Source: Notospermus geniculatus (taxonomy: Eukaryota > Nemertea > Pilidiophora > Heteronemertea > Lineidae). From it: a stretch of DNA of 64,000 bases. This document shows, one piece after another, positions 46,779 to 59,178 of this stretch. Positions within the stretch are counted from its first letter, which is position 1; each line of letters starts with the position of its first letter. The stretch covers positions 94,884 through 158,883 of the forward strand of contig NMRB01000394.1 in NCBI GenBank assembly GCA_002633025.1. Direction: 5' to 3'. Position numbers and translations under genes: made by a program. Under the pieces are notes generated by a model. It made no database searches, was not told the origin of the DNA, and worked only from the letters and a program-made list of their open reading frames with translations.

Positions 46779-46895
46779 CCAGGGCCTTTTTAAATTGCCT
46801 GTTACATAACAAGGGTTAAAATAAATAGGGCTTAGGTTGGCCCAAATAGATGAGATTGAGATACATGAATACCACACTTTGTTGAAAACCGCATA

Positions 46896-46956
46896 NGACT
46901 GGTTCTCCTCTTCGCCGCCTACATTCGTGTGGCGCTCCTCTTCTAACTTCAACTTG
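46896..46956. repeat. 60-bp overlap duplicate at an N joint
   Basis: After the N at 46896, 46897-46956 repeats 45765-45824 exactly by eye, in the same orientation. Another probable unmerged contig overlap. Confidence 0.8.
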
Positions 46957-47056
46957 TGGGTAAAAACACTCAAAATCACAGTATTTAAGAATGAAAATTT
47001 GTAGCATAAGGGGGCACAGAGACCAAAATGATTACCGGTACAGTATTAAAAGCACA

Positions 47057-47809
47057 AAAAAGTAGAAACATCTGCATGGTAAATGAATTTATTATCAAAA
47101 AGTTAAAATTTCCATGTCCATTTTAACGACACATGCCACTAATTCTATACAAAATACATCAATATGGATGGATTTGAAAAGTAACATGGTGACAGAATGG
47201 CATAGAAGTGATGACAATGATGTCTAAATTCGGACACCAACAAAGGAATGTAAGGCAAACTAGTAAACGATTCCTGAACAGATGTTGCAGGTACATGCTT
47301 GTGGCCTGAACCTGATTACATAACCAAGAAAAAACAGGAATGGTTGAATAAAAGTTGCCTCCAAAACGTAAGGGGTTAAATGGCAGGAATGTAGATACAG
47401 TAAAGTATGATTCACTCTAACTTTAACATGGGAAAAGTGCCAAGCTTGGAAATGTGCACAGGTCAGTGGTAAATAATCCATGTCGCAGTTATCTAATGAT
47501 GTTAGGGTAACTTGGTTTACTTTCCATGAGCCTATAGCAAATCCAAGGTTGTGCTCAGTCAAGTGGTAAATACTGTGGTTTGTGGTTTAATCATTGTGAT
47601 TACTTGTGGTGTCTATTGCACAGGCCTGGCACTTTGCCAATGTTGAAGTTAGGGTGAATCATACTTTACTGTACAGAAAATGAGCTGAATATCACAATGT
47701 TGAAAACATGAAGATACACTATGTAGCAGTTACTGAAATTACATTGACTGACGAATGTGTCATTCTGTACAGTGTTATCACTACATACACGTGATTACAT
47801 AATAATTAC
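47057..47809. repeat. 753-bp segment duplicated at 62231-62986
   Basis: The two copies are nearly identical in the same orientation, 15 kb apart. The distal copy begins immediately after the end of a family A element. No domain resemblance in its frames. Confidence 0.85.
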
Positions 47810-47933
47810 GGCAAGTTAAAGCCTCATAGTATTGAATTTTACAGTATTTTCAAAGTGTTAGGAGACTGCAAGTGGAGGTCTAGCTCATAGCCTTGTGAAG
47901 ATCCCAAAAATGCTTGCATGATGCATACCGGTA

Positions 47934-48493
47934 CAGTCAAACCTCGTTACAACGTACCTCCAGGGACATAACGAATCTGTACGTTATAACGGCAGTTCGT
48001 TGTAACCATTTCCAATAAAATAGCTGCCAACTGCGATGTAGACACTCCCCTTCGAAACTGAGACAATTTTGGCCTTCGCGGACCGTGAGATTTGCTTCCG
48101 TTTACCAGACATGTTTTCTGACCATGTGCTCAGGACCACGCCGCTTCCACGGGAGCTACGGTACACCAGCTATCACAGGGAGTAGGCTATTACAATGTAC
48201 TGAGGCGTTGCAAAGCAACGGAGGGGAATCCCGCACTGTATTGTTCATAAGCAAGGCCGCTGCGGCAATTAGGTTCCCGCTGTTCGTTGTAACGAAGGCC
48301 TTTTCACTGTTTTGTTGGAAAAAATCTGGTCGTTATAATGAAGTTTACGTTATAAAGGTGTTCGTTGTAAGCAAAATCGCTAAATGGAAAATGAATTACG
48401 GGAAATCAGGACTTTGAAATTGAACGTTATAGGGGTGTAAACGTTATAGGGGTGAAAACGTTGAACGGGGTACGTTGCTACGAGATTTGACTG
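47934..48493. mobile_element. pogo/Tigger-like element flanked by TA
   Basis: CAGTCAAACCTCGTTACAAC at the left and TACGAGATTTGACTG at the right, with TA on both sides. GTTATAACG and TCGTTGTAA words recur inside. A minus-strand frame at 47984-48166 contains MSGKRKQISRSAKAKIV, which looks like a decayed N-terminus of a CENP-B/pogo helix-turn-helix. Not autonomous. Confidence 0.7.
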
Positions 48494-49335
48494 TACTTCA
48501 AAAAATCAATGCTTAGTTTTCAGCATGGCATCGAGAAAAAAAAGCAGACAGAGCTCTAATGTATCCACATAGAGCATAGTACTGGTACTGGATTTTGGAC
48601 GTGCGTCACGCTGGCGCAGGTTTGGTTTTAGGATAATTTCTGGGTTATCCAGTTGAAGTCTGTATGACCTGGTTGGCCTATCATCCAGGGGCGGATCCAG
48701 GATTTGGCCTACGGGGGGTGCAGACGGGGCCAAAAGGGCAATACCCTGATGGAAAAGCCCAGGCCTCTTCAGAGACTAAGATTTAAACATTATAACATCA
48801 TATGCTATGTAAACAATGGACTCGAATTTACATCGATTTCCGTGATTTGAAGCCCGGAATTCGAATTCGTTACATACCGGTATGTATTATTATTATTATT
48901 TACTATTTATTATTATTATTATTATGTATAACGAGCATCCTCGATGAAATGGGCGAGCGACCTGGACGGGGTGGGACAGGGCTGTAGGAACGTCCCGGAG
49001 TTGGGGGGCAAAGATTTGATAAAATGGCGGGCCGTAGCCTAGTCCCTAGAAGTGAGTGCTAAAGGCGCGAGGTGAAATATCGGTGGGGTCCGGGGGGCCT
49101 CCCCTGGAAAAATTGTCGAAAACAAGAGTGCTTTTACACCATTTCCTGCCATGGAAATGCCTTCTCAGCTCTGTGCTGAAGAAGACACTCTCTGCTGAAA
49201 GAGACACCCTACGGTACGCCGAAAAAGGGCACTCTCGCCCGGAAGGGGGTGCACACCCCCTGTCCCCCTGTCGTCAGTTTCTACATTGCCCTAACTTTAT
49301 ATTACACACTCCATCAGTGACTCTGTCGTTATCGC
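48494..49335. other. Intergenic region beyond the kringle-CUB gene 3' end
   Basis: Holds a GGCGGATCCAGGATTTGG repeat end (48689-48720), the microsatellite, and otherwise nothing I recognise. No canonical AATAAA is obvious just past the stop at 49336. Confidence 0.4.
48885..48926 (+). repeat. (ATT)n-type microsatellite
   Basis: Imperfect TTA/ATT run interrupted once by TACTATTTA. Confidence 0.85.
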
Positions 49336-52300
49336 TCAATTTTCAAGGGCAGTCTTCTTGTCTGTTGCCATCAATTCTTCATCTTTCTTCCCATCTGCCT
49401 TCTTACGAAGATAGACCACCACCACCACAATAACTGGCACAACAACGAAGATGACAACAATCGGGGCAACAACGGCTGCAACATTACTGTCCTCTCTGCT
49501 ATCAGTTCCAGGCGCTGGAAATAAAATACATCAATGAACACAAAATGTTGACAATTTCACAATATGGACTTCAGAGTTCTCCTGAACTGAATCATTCCAT
49601 TCAGGCAGAATTGTCACATTTCTAAGAACTCTGCATTTTTCATTAAAAGAATGGTAGATAAATTTCAAGCCTTCTGACAATGATGGAACTAAATCTGAAA
49701 ATGCCAAATGATTATAGGGTGTCCGCCAAAGATGCTTCATACAGTTTGCTCAAAGCAACTGTGATTTCCATTTAAAAAATTTGAGAATACTCACAGACAC
49801 AGCCTTCCTCATCGCTGCCATCAATGCACTCCTTGACCCCATTACACTGTTGTAAAGTTGTATAGCACTTACTCTTATCCTTACACGCCAGCTTCCGATA
49901 GGCATTACACAACACAGGGGAAACTGAAAGAAATAAATTCAAGCTGCAGTTTAAAGGAGCTGGACGTCCAAGTTGTAAACACTCACTCACTGGTTCTCTA
50001 TCCACGCGACGCCTGCGGTGCTGCCACCTATTGTCGGTGATATGTACTGACGTGAATATCTTGAGTGAGTTGCATCGGACCGGGAACCAGTCTAACGATC
50101 ACGGGGCGCGACTGGTGCTGCCACCTGCACGAAGGAATAAAACTAGTTTGCCGACTATGTTTGTAAACAAACCAGGTTGTTTACAACTTCGGCGTCTAAC
50201 TCCTTTAAGGGGCCTGTCAAGGACACTGTCAGACATCAAACTGTGGNAATCGTCCTTCTTTGATTGCTCCAAAATGAGGTATTTTTCCGAGTATTCCCGC
50301 CGATACCTCTGCACAGGCACACCCTTCAACCTTTTGACAGGCAGTCCAGCGACCACCCCGCCAACGCGACCACTTTCGTGTTACCGGGGTTCCATTGTAT
50401 TTTTGGGTCTGGCCCAGTTTGTTTAACCCTTAGAGCGCCGGGTTTTTTCAACTTTTCCTTCTCCCGTGACCGGCGCTCTAAGGGTTAAAGCAACAGATTT
50501 TCATCAACAAAATTTGAGAATACTCACGGACACAGTCTTCCTCATCACTGCCATCGTTGCACTCCTTGATCCCATTACACTGTTGTAAAGTTGTATAGCA
50601 CTTACTCTTATCCTTACACGCCAGCTTCCGATGGGCATAACACAAGACAGGGGAAACTGAAAGAAATAAATCGTAAGGTAAATGACATTCGACGGAGACG
50701 AAATGTCTGTGGTCTGATTAAACATCTGAAACAGTCTTCCAACTGCCATAGTGGAGTGTTTACTGTACTTACCTGTAGCAACTGGCGGGTCCAGTTTACA
50801 CTTGGCAATGCCCCATTCCTGGAACAGACGGTTATCAAGGCAGTAGCTGTATTCTGGGCAATAGAATGCACCAGGAATGCTGTTACATTGAGAAGCTGGA
50901 AGAAAAGATGATAATCAACTATTATGGACAATCAAATTCTCCTGCCTTGTCACAAATTTATCAGGATGACAGCTCCAGTATACTGGATTGTTCCCCCCAT
51001 ACTGCTCAGAGGGTGTGAAATCGCCATGAAATGGGGGCGGATATCAGGTAAAGGTGACTATGGTTCATAATTGGTTGATTCATGTCATGAGGGGTCTGCG
51101 GGAAATTGCAGTATTGATGAGGGTTGGACTAGTGACCTCACAGGGCTTGAAATAAGCTGTGGTCATTTACTAAAACACCCTTACTGGCCCTCTAAAGTGT
51201 CCAGGGCCATGTCGTTTTTCTAACGTTATTTCCATTTGTTTCTGGCACGAAAATAACCGGTTTGTTTTGGTTTAACAATAAACCATTTGTTGATTATCCC
51301 AATGCCCTGAGAAAACTGATCCTCTCGGCACAAGCCGCAACAGAATCTGCTACAGTGGAAAGGGGCTTTACAGAGATTCACCATTCACGGTCACTTTACC
51401 AAGGTTGTGGAATGAACTTTCACTTGGTTTGAGGCAAGCCACAGCTACCACTGTTTTTATTGGGCATTCACGAACCTTTCTCTTACTCTTTTATAATTTG
51501 TAAAATGTCACCAATCACTTCGTGAAATCTGGCACAATAAATGATCAAAACTTAGTGCCCTATACAGGGCTCTCAAAGACCCGAGGTCTCGGGTCAAATA
51601 CGCACAAAGTGCGTAGTCTGAAGCACAATAAAAACCAGCAGGAGTCAGTGTGACGCACGAAGATTCACCCATTGTTGTGAACTGACCATGTTTGACCTGT
51701 GACTTCTGAGGTCTGACCCCAGAAAAAAAATACACAGAAGTCTCTGACCCTTCTGCTGAAAACTCCAGTGAGAGCCCTGTGAGAGTAGCTTTGATGTGAC
51801 TTCTGAGGTCTGACCCCAGAAAAAAAATACACAGAAGTCTCTGACCCTTCTGCTGAAAACTCCAGTGAGAGCCCTGTGAGAGTAGCTTGTGATGGCCTCC
51901 TCCGTACTTACCAGTGCCAATAATGCTATAGTGTCGGCCCTGACGGAAAAATGAAATACAAATACAAATGGATTCAAGTCCAGCTGTGTTAGATGGAAAC
52001 TGGCCTTCAAATCTCACTCCAAGGGAGTCAACATCTGTACTCAGACTGTTGGAGCACTCACCGTGAGTTGCATCAGTGTATGACACATAGGAGATCTTCA
52101 GAAACAAGGCACCCTTGTACGATCCACTGAGATGCACGAAAATGCCACGCTTCCCAACATATCCGTGGGCATTACCCAATGGTCGATCAACGCTTGTAAC
52201 TCCATCACGAAGTGTCAAAGTTAACTTGGCTGAAAAGTGGACAGAATTATGAACTTGAGTTGTGGTTTTGGTGAATCCAAACATACTGGATTTAGACATC

Positions 52301-55300
52301 CTGCCACAACACTTGGATACATGAGCAGAGAGGATTGAATTGACATACCGCGTATGTGACCCGTCACTGCAAAACTAGGCGCATGTCGCTCAGAAGGTGA
52401 GCCTCAACGAACTAAGATGACACCAGGAGAGAATGGAAGAAATAGATCATTTCAGATTTTACAATAGACAGAGATTCTGAAACTGACAAACATTTGGTCT
52501 CAACCTGCCAAGTTCAGAGCGACATGCACCTACTTTTGCTGTGACGCGGGTCACATATGTGACCCGATCTGCCAAACGTAGGTGCAAGTCACAGGTGATC
52601 ATCGCTGGTCATAAGTTTACTCAACTATTGTCGCTGCGGTCCACTACTATTGTCAAACCGCAGAAACGTACATTTCAGCTATTGTGTTGCAAGGCCATTA
52701 ACCCTTTCCTCGTTTGCGACTTGCGCCTACTTTTGGTAGATCGGGTCACATATGATGGCTAATCTGAAACAGTATAAGTAATTCCTGAATGAAGGCAGAC
52801 ACAGCCATCAAAACTGAGGAGTCCAGTAGTTTTTACTTTTTAAACAAAACACAACTCTTACAGACCTTCTGGATCTCTCTTGAACTGCAGAACTTGATAC
52901 TGTAGCTTAGTGTATGGTTTGGGGATCTCAATCACCCAGATACAGTCAATGTACGTATCATTTGTCTTCTTCATATCGTACTCAATTTTGCCGCCATAAC
53001 ATTCAGACACTGTTAAGTAGCGGCCACAATCTGAAACAGATCAATTTCCATCAGCTGAATGTTGATGTACGTGTGAAAACTTACGAAAGTTTATTGGGTC
53101 TTACTTGCCATTGTAGTAAGGCACAAGGCACCATGGCTTACTCTCCCATGCAATGGACTGAAGAGCCAGGGGTGATTAATCCCACATGGCCCAGGATTTC
53201 AACTGCTCAGGATTTCCTACTGCTTGTTAAGCAGACGTGATAACCACCAGGCTGTCATGAGGCAAGGTTTAAAGTGATCGTCACACTTACTGGTGTCTGG
53301 TTTTTCTTCCCACTCAGCGCCTATATACTTGTTATACTTCGCAACAAATCCAACTTCCTGATCCCGACGCCAATTAAAAACTGACCCAGTCTTGAACGTC
53401 ATTGTGAATCGGGATGACGGGATGAGGAGAGCAGGCCGAACACTCTTGCTGGTAAATTCACCCAACTTTACACCGCCTGAGCGAATCTAAAAGAAATATA
53501 ATGAAATAATGTTTTCAATCTGTACCTAATAGCAGCAAAATGATAGCCACTAACACAGAATTTTTTATCTTTTTACCTCTGTTAGGATATGCTTATTATC
53601 ATGACCATAAGAGGACAGTTCCAGAACACTCACTGTAATTTTGCTATTGGCCCTGGCATTCAGGTCCCAGTCATAGAAGATAAGGGTCACATTGGCATCA
53701 ATGACAGGACTCTGTACACTATACTCATAGATCTCACTACGGGAGAAGTAGCCGTACGGAAAGTTTGGAGATTTGATGATGCCACTCTCACTTGAGAAAT
53801 GCTGCTCTTTTGCTGTGAAAGGAAACAAGTGTGATGATGATAGTTGATACACATGCCGCCCGGGACCTTCTGTCTAGTAATGGTAAACTCGGGCCCTGGT
53901 TTTTACATGGTTTAGTTAAAGAGCAAAAGTCGTCAGTCTCAGAATTTCGCAAATTTTTGACCCCAACCGGCATCTTCCTCAGGCACTTTCTAGAGATCCC
54001 AGAAGGGGATCTCTACTTCTGGGATCTCTACTAGTACTAGAAAGTGCCTGAGGGAGACCCGGTTGGGGTCAAAAATTTGCGAAATTCTGAGACTGACGAC
54101 TTTTGCTCTTATTTATAATAATAATAATACATGCATCTTATATAGCACAGTATCCAGCCAATACTAGCCGCTCAAAGCGCTTGAAAGGCCTCACAGAAGA
54201 GAAAATGCTTCAACTGACCCTTGAAGGAATTGAGAGAGGTACAGTTCCTCACAGATGCGGGGAGTTGGTTCCACAACTGAGGGCTCCAACTGAGAAGGCT
54301 CTGCCACCGACTGACAAGGCATTGGCCTTAGGAATCGACAGGCAGAGAGCCGACGACGAGTGCAGAGTTCGTGAAGTAGAATGAATAGTGAGTAGTTCTG
54401 AGAGATATGGCAGAGCAAGTTGGTGAAGACACTTGTAAGCTAGGAGAACTTTGTACTTGATTCGTTGTTTCACAGGAAGCCGGTGTAAAGACCTAAGTAC
54501 GGGGGGGGTTGACGAGCGTTTCCTGGANTCGTGATTATACGAGCAGCAGAGTTTTGTGCCTTCTGTAACGGTTGGATAGTAGAATTAGGCAGAGCAGGAG
54601 GGCATTACAAAAGTCCAAGCGAGAGATGACAAGAGCCTGGGCGTACGACTTCGTAGCTTTTTCAGACAAGTACTTTCTGATTTTGCCGATGTTGTGCAAG
54701 TGAATGTTTGTGGCCCACACACAGGTGTTAATGTGCTGTTTGAAGTTGAAGTCATGGTCAAAGATCACGCCCAAGTCTCTAGCGGAGGTAGATGATCGAT
54801 GATCCGGATGGTTGGAAGATCAATCATGCTGCTGAATTTGCGAGAACAGATTAATTAAGATATCGGTTTTATCACCATTACAGCTGAGGAAGTTTTCAAC
54901 CAACCACAAATTCAAGTCATGGACAGCATTAGAGATCCTGGTGCATTTGCGAAATTCGGAGACTGACGACTTCATGTTTACTATCATTTTGTGTGTTGTT
55001 TTTTGTGCTCTATGTTGGATATCTGTTAGTTAAAGACCATGGCCCAAACTTATAAAAGGTGTTTTTCGCCTGTCTAACTTGTACTTGTTTAAGCCTAAAC
55101 ATTTGTAAGACAAGTGTTAGACATGTCTACCAAAACACTGGTGTTTATCGGAATTTCGAACAACGCAAGGACGTCGGTCTAGCTAGTCAGGTCCAACAGG
55201 TGATTAAACATGTATCGCCGATCGCACTGCCTTTGTTGAGACGATTATATAATGAATTGTAAAGGGGCATACCTCAGATGACCTCATTTGCGTGGCATTC

Positions 55301-58300
55301 GTCATAATAGGCCTATTTGCTGTTGTGACTGGATGGATAGTACACCCTTAGTCAAAAGTAAATGCCCACCTAATTTTCCCGCATATTTCCTTGAATATTT
55401 TTCATTGCCACGTTTTCTTTTCATACAGATAATCTAGGGCCACTATAGGACACTTTTTAAGACAATAAAACTTGAAATAATGAATGAATCACAAGCTTAG
55501 ACAACGGCAAAACAAGCCCCCTTTGCGATTCTTTTGTTATTTGGACACCGTTGTCTATCTTTGGGCGGCAGGTTTAGACACATCTAAGCTAGACACCCTT
55601 CTGTAATCGCAGTTTAAGCTAGACGACTGATTTAGACTTGTCTTGGCGAGTTAGACTTGTCTAAGAGATAGACATCCTTTATAAGTTCGGGCCCACTTGT
55701 TTTTGTGAGAAAAACAACGTCAGCAACATATTGATTGAAGATTAACCGATCCATCAATGGCCACATAAACTAGAGCCAGGTTAAAGGAGCACGGTATTGG
55801 ATCTCAAATGCGTTACTAGTATTTGACTGCCAACGTAGAGGGAGCCACCTAGCGGCAGTAAGACGAACAACAAAAATGCATTACAAGATCAATATACGTA
55901 GTAAATCGGGTCAATTCGCCGACAACGTAGTTAGTACCTCGGTTGGAGTGGCGCGGTGGTGCCAGCTGTCGAGAAAAAGTGGCAATACCGTGGTCCTTTA
56001 ACAAGGAGAAAGACTACATACTTGTAGTGTACACTGTAATTGCGAATGATGCTGGCTGCTCTGCTTTTTCAGAATTCCTCTGACAGTACCGAACACGAAC
56101 TAAGTTGGATACCGTCCAATATGTTCCTTGCAAGATTTCAGGCATGCCAGGTTTCCGCACGAAAACCTTTCCTAATGTTTCATTGTATGAGCCATCGAAC
56201 ACTGCAACACTCTGACAGCTGAAATTATAAAGAATAAATAGAAAGTGATTTAAAATTGTAGACATGTAGACATGGTAGGAATAACATCAATGGGGATCAC
56301 AGCTACAACACAATAGAGGGCACCACACCCCAACCAGGTCCTACAATGGACGCCTTTTATGGGGGAAATTGATCAGGACCGGCATCGCTTTCAATAGATT
56401 TTAATAAAGCGAATCGATAGCGGATTTTGTTTAAATTTGGCTGGTGTTTGTAAACACAAAATTCAGCCAATCAAAATGCACGAAAATTTCTTTGTTGACA
56501 TTCTGGAGAAGTTTGTTTACATTTTTTCCTGAAAATTCGTCCCCTTTCAAAATCTATTTCTAAATCAATTTTTTTCACTATCGATTCGCTTTAACCACTC
56601 GTTACACCAATTTGAGCAGTGAGCTATGGTCCCATTGCTGTAATAGATCCAACTATTCCAGGAAGCTGCTAACATGCCAGTCACTTACACATGACACTTA
56701 CTTGATTGGACACTTCAAAGAATCTGTGGTGTCACTCCGGCAGACAGGCAATGTAGCCTCAATTTTGACATAATATCGACACTTCTTGCATCCTTCTAAT
56801 TCAACTGTGCACCCCGGATACTTCATTCCTTTGCTTCGACTAGGATAACTTTTGGAAAAAATACGTTTGACGTCCCCATTTTCAAAGCCCATGAAGGATG
56901 GCGTTGTGGTGCATTGCTGCTCTGTCATCCATAAATCACCACTCTTTCCGTCACCTGTAACAGAAGACAAGAGCAACGCAAAGCGTNGCCCTCTGCTGGC
57001 CTGGAGCGTGGGGGTAGATGAGTTAAGATGAAATGGTCCATGGACCATGTGCTCTCCTGGGTGAATGTACCAGAAGAAACAAGTGTACCGCATGGCGGTA
57101 GCAATATACGCCTGTCCCTTTGTATTCCGATACTAATTTGGAGTGTGGCAAATATTGTGTTCTAATGACAGAGGGAGGTACATATCAGTCATGAGCAATC
57201 TGGGTCAAGTCATCCCTGAGTAGGACTTTGATGATTCGGGGGCCACCTGGCGGCCATATTGGCTGTCCGATTGGGCCGGAACTTCACATGCACATAAAGG
57301 TCCTCTGCAGGGGGCCACATAGCACATTGGAGCGCTTTGGGTCAAGTCGTTCCTGAGTTACAGCACTTTGACGATTTTCGGGTTACGCCACCTGGCGGCC
57401 ACATTGGATGTCCGATCGGGCCGGAACTTCACATGCACATAAAGGTCATCTACAGGGGCCACATAGCACATTGGAGCACTTTGGGTTAGGTCGTTCCTGA
57501 GTAACAGCACTTTGATGATTTTTGGGTTATGCCACCTGGTGGCCATGTTGGAAGTCAAATCAGGCCAAAATTTGACATGCATGTAAAGGTCATCTAGAGG
57601 GAGGTAAATATCAAATTTGAGCACTCTACGTCAAGTCGTTCCCGAGTAATAGCACTTACTTGATTTTCAGGTTACGCCACCTGGCGGCCATATTGGATGT
57701 CCAATCAGGCCGAAACTTACTATTTTTAAAGGTACCCCTCCAATGCATGTTTATGTAAGATATAAGTCGCTTGGTGAAATAATGACAAACTGTGGCAGGT
57801 TCATTACTTTTGTCGCACTTTGACCTCTGTGACCTTGAAAAGTAGGTCAAATCAAAAACCCGTTAAATATGTTATGTATCCTTACTTTGGGTTTTCATTT
57901 TGGCCACCTGGTGGCCAAGTGAAGAATCGAATTGGACCGAACCGTGGTGTCGTAGGTCATCTGATATAGGGGTAATATGTACCAAGTTTCAGGTCAATAC
58001 CCCAAGCAATTACGAAACGTGCCACCAAAAGGCAAAATTCTGGACTTTGACCTCTGTGACCTTGAAAAGTAGGTCAAATGAAAAACCCGTTTTTATGTAT
58101 CTTCATTAGATACACCGTCCTATGATAAAAATTTGGAGATGATCCAGTCATTAGTTCAGGAGTTATTACACTTGGTGGCCAAGTCAAGAACTGAATCAGA
58201 CCGAAACTTGGTGTGACAGGTCATATGACCTAGGGGTACTTATGTACCAAGTTTCAGATCAATAGCCCCAGTGGTTACAAAACATGCCCTGCTAATGGAC

Positions 58301-59001
58301 GACGACAACGGACGATGGATGCTGCACCATCGTAAGAACTCACCACAGGTGAGCTAAAAATGCAATGGTTTGTCAAGAACTTACAAGTTTCAATGTTGCA
58401 AGCTCCAAATGTTTTTGTAGTTGCATCAGTATAACACCATGGTTTTCCATTTGCCTTGTTTTCTGGATTTCTACAGTAGTTACTCGCATCTTTCACTGTG
58501 GCTTCAGGAAACTGTGATGCTGATAATGCAGGACTGATACTCTCCCAAGGTATGCAAGTTAATCCAGAAGCTGTGAAACTCCTTGTTCCTTGGTACTGGG
58601 TTCCTGTCTTCTGACAAACTGAAAATGAATCGAAGTTCCCTTAGAGAAAATTTGACATGATAATCATGACGCCATGCACATCAGCCATTTAACAAACACC
58701 TGAGATTTTTTTTGAGCAAATGCCTACAGGTTTATACATTGCATTACATAGTCAGCAATACATGTACTTGGAATGATTTCGGCAACGTTGACAAACATTA
58801 TTTTTTAAAACACTTTAGAGATCATAGGTTTGCTATGTTGGTCAGTTATTGTCTACTGTCGATTAAACACTTTAGGGGGAATGTACACTTGTGTATTTCA
58901 AGGTAAATTTCAATACCTTCTTCCTTTCCCCGGACAGTCACAATGAGGACGGTGAACATGAGCTGATATAAAAAGATGACTTTGTATTTCATCTTGGTCA
59001 T
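49336..59001 (-). CDS. Kringle-CUB-LDLa type I transmembrane protein, 12 exons
   Basis: Predicted cell-surface receptor or co-receptor. Coding exons (minus): 58917-59001, 58385-58618, 56702-56954, 56022-56218, 53577-53812, 53291-53486, 52866-53030, 51912-52229, 50773-50895, 50528-50656, 49795-49923, 49336-49514. All are GT-AG and in phase: 2244 nt, 747 residues. Order: signal peptide 1-23; kringle about 30-107 (NYCRNPENKANGKPWCYT); a Cys-rich CUB-like module 107-256; CUB 257-400 (ESGIIKSPNFPYGY); CUB 401-515; a Cys-containing linker; LDLa repeats at 603-645 and 646-688 (CNG.KEC.DGSDEE.CV); membrane span about 700-724; short basic then acidic tail. CUB-CUB-LDLa-TM resembles Neto; kringle-CUB-TM resembles Kremen, but no WSC domain is seen. 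The ligand is unknown. Single unknown bases lie in introns only. Confidence 0.87.
49951..50218. mobile_element. TTAA foldback element between the two LDLa exons
   Basis: TTAA-AGGAGCTGGACGTCC and GTTGTAAAC at the left; GTTTACAAC and AACTCCT-TTAA at the right. It separates the duplicated LDLa exons 49795-49923 and 50528-50656. Confidence 0.75.
50423..50488. mobile_element. 66-bp TTAA mini-hairpin
   Basis: TTAACCCTTAGAGCGCCGG at the left, CCGGCGCTCTAAGGGTTAA at the right, with an 18-nt-scale arm and TTAA at both ends. Confidence 0.8.
51384..51503 (+). mobile_element. LINE reverse-transcriptase C-terminal remnant
   Basis: A 40-codon frame ending in TAA encodes LPRLWNELSLGLRQA, followed by a hydrophobic HSRTFLLLFYNL end. 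This is the usual C-terminus of non-LTR (CR1/L2/Jockey-type) polymerases. The 5' part is absent. It is in an intron of the kringle-CUB gene. Confidence 0.65.
51694..51894. repeat. Two-copy tandem repeat, period about 97 bp
   Basis: GACTTCTGAGGTCTGACCCC begins at 51701 and again at 51798; each unit ends GAGAGCCCTGTGAGAGTAGC. It lies immediately 3' of the exon at 51912-52229. Confidence 0.85.
53919..54112. mobile_element. Long hairpin element, second member of the 4592-4938 family
   Basis: Arms of about 90 nt: AAGAGCAAAAGTCGTCAGTC at the left, GACTGACGACTTTTGCTCTT at the right. The centre TCTACTTCTGGGATCTCTACT is itself repetitive. The shared core includes TTTCGCAAATTTTTGACCCC. In the kringle-CUB intron 53813-56021. 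Confidence 0.8.
54113..54900 (-). mobile_element. Degenerate non-LTR retrotransposon (LINE) 3' fragment
   Basis: The minus-strand frame contains DLGVIFDHDFNFKQHIN, HNIGKIRKYLS and ALVISRLDFCNALL, typical of the C-terminal part of CR1/L2-like reverse transcriptases. DLNLWLVENFLSCNGDKT lies just upstream in another segment. Towards the 3' end a YKCLHQLALPYLSELL frame shifts into SFKGQLKHFLF. Several frameshifts and an N at 54528 show it is dead. It ends in a TTATTATTA tail and abuts the hairpin element. Confidence 0.85.
55040..55694. mobile_element. Foldback element with GGCCCAAACTTATAAAAGG ends
   Basis: GGCCCAAACTTATAAAAGG at the left and CCTTTATAAGTTCGGGCC at the right, about 655 bp. GTCTAACTTG-type words are repeated inside in both orientations. 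No transposase. Confidence 0.7.
55781..56001. mobile_element. TTAA foldback element, AGGAGCACGGTATTG family (copy 1)
   Basis: TTAA-AGGAGCACGGTATTG at the left, CAATACCGTGGTCCT-TTAA at the right. Contains GAGCCACCTAGCGGCAG. Ends 21 bp from the splice donor of exon 56022-56218. Confidence 0.85.
56404..56595. mobile_element. Foldback element with AAAGCGAATCGATAG ends
   Basis: AAAGCGAATCGATAG at the left and CTATCGATTCGCTTT at the right; the interior GGCTG...CAGCC and TGTAAACA/TGTTTACA words also pair. In the kringle-CUB intron 56219-56701. Confidence 0.65.
57029..58355. mobile_element. Palindrome/inverted-repeat element, family A (copy 2, longest)
   Basis: Left TGAAATGGTCCATGGACCAT; right CAGGTGAGCTAA. 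It fills almost the whole intron 56955-58384 of the kringle-CUB gene. The left half is four to five tandem modules of roughly 140 bp, each carrying GCCACCTGG(C/T)GGCC (57242, 57387, 57532, 57676). A further copy of the word at 57903 lies in the right half. The right half carries TGACCTTGAAAAGTAGGTCA twice (57830, 58057). Confidence 0.78.
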
Positions 59002-59178
59002 GGTGAGATCTCGGATTGTTTCATGGAATGTTTGAAGTTGACATCTGGAAATACAGAAATAGGTGGAAATAAGAAAGTGAGAAATCATAGTTCTCTGTAA
59101 CCATGGTAACTGGATTTTGATTGTGCAAAATTCAGCCAATCTATATAAGCTTATGCAAGTAAAGGAAACCAACAAAAA

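Noticed and set aside
50504-50749. 81-codon minus-strand frame across the LDLa exon
   Set aside because: It reads the LDLa exon in the wrong frame; the phase-1 frame with six cysteines is the real one.
57200-57720. CRISPR-like array
   Set aside because: The about 140-bp modules are degenerate tandem copies inside a transposon, with no short identical repeats and unique spacers.
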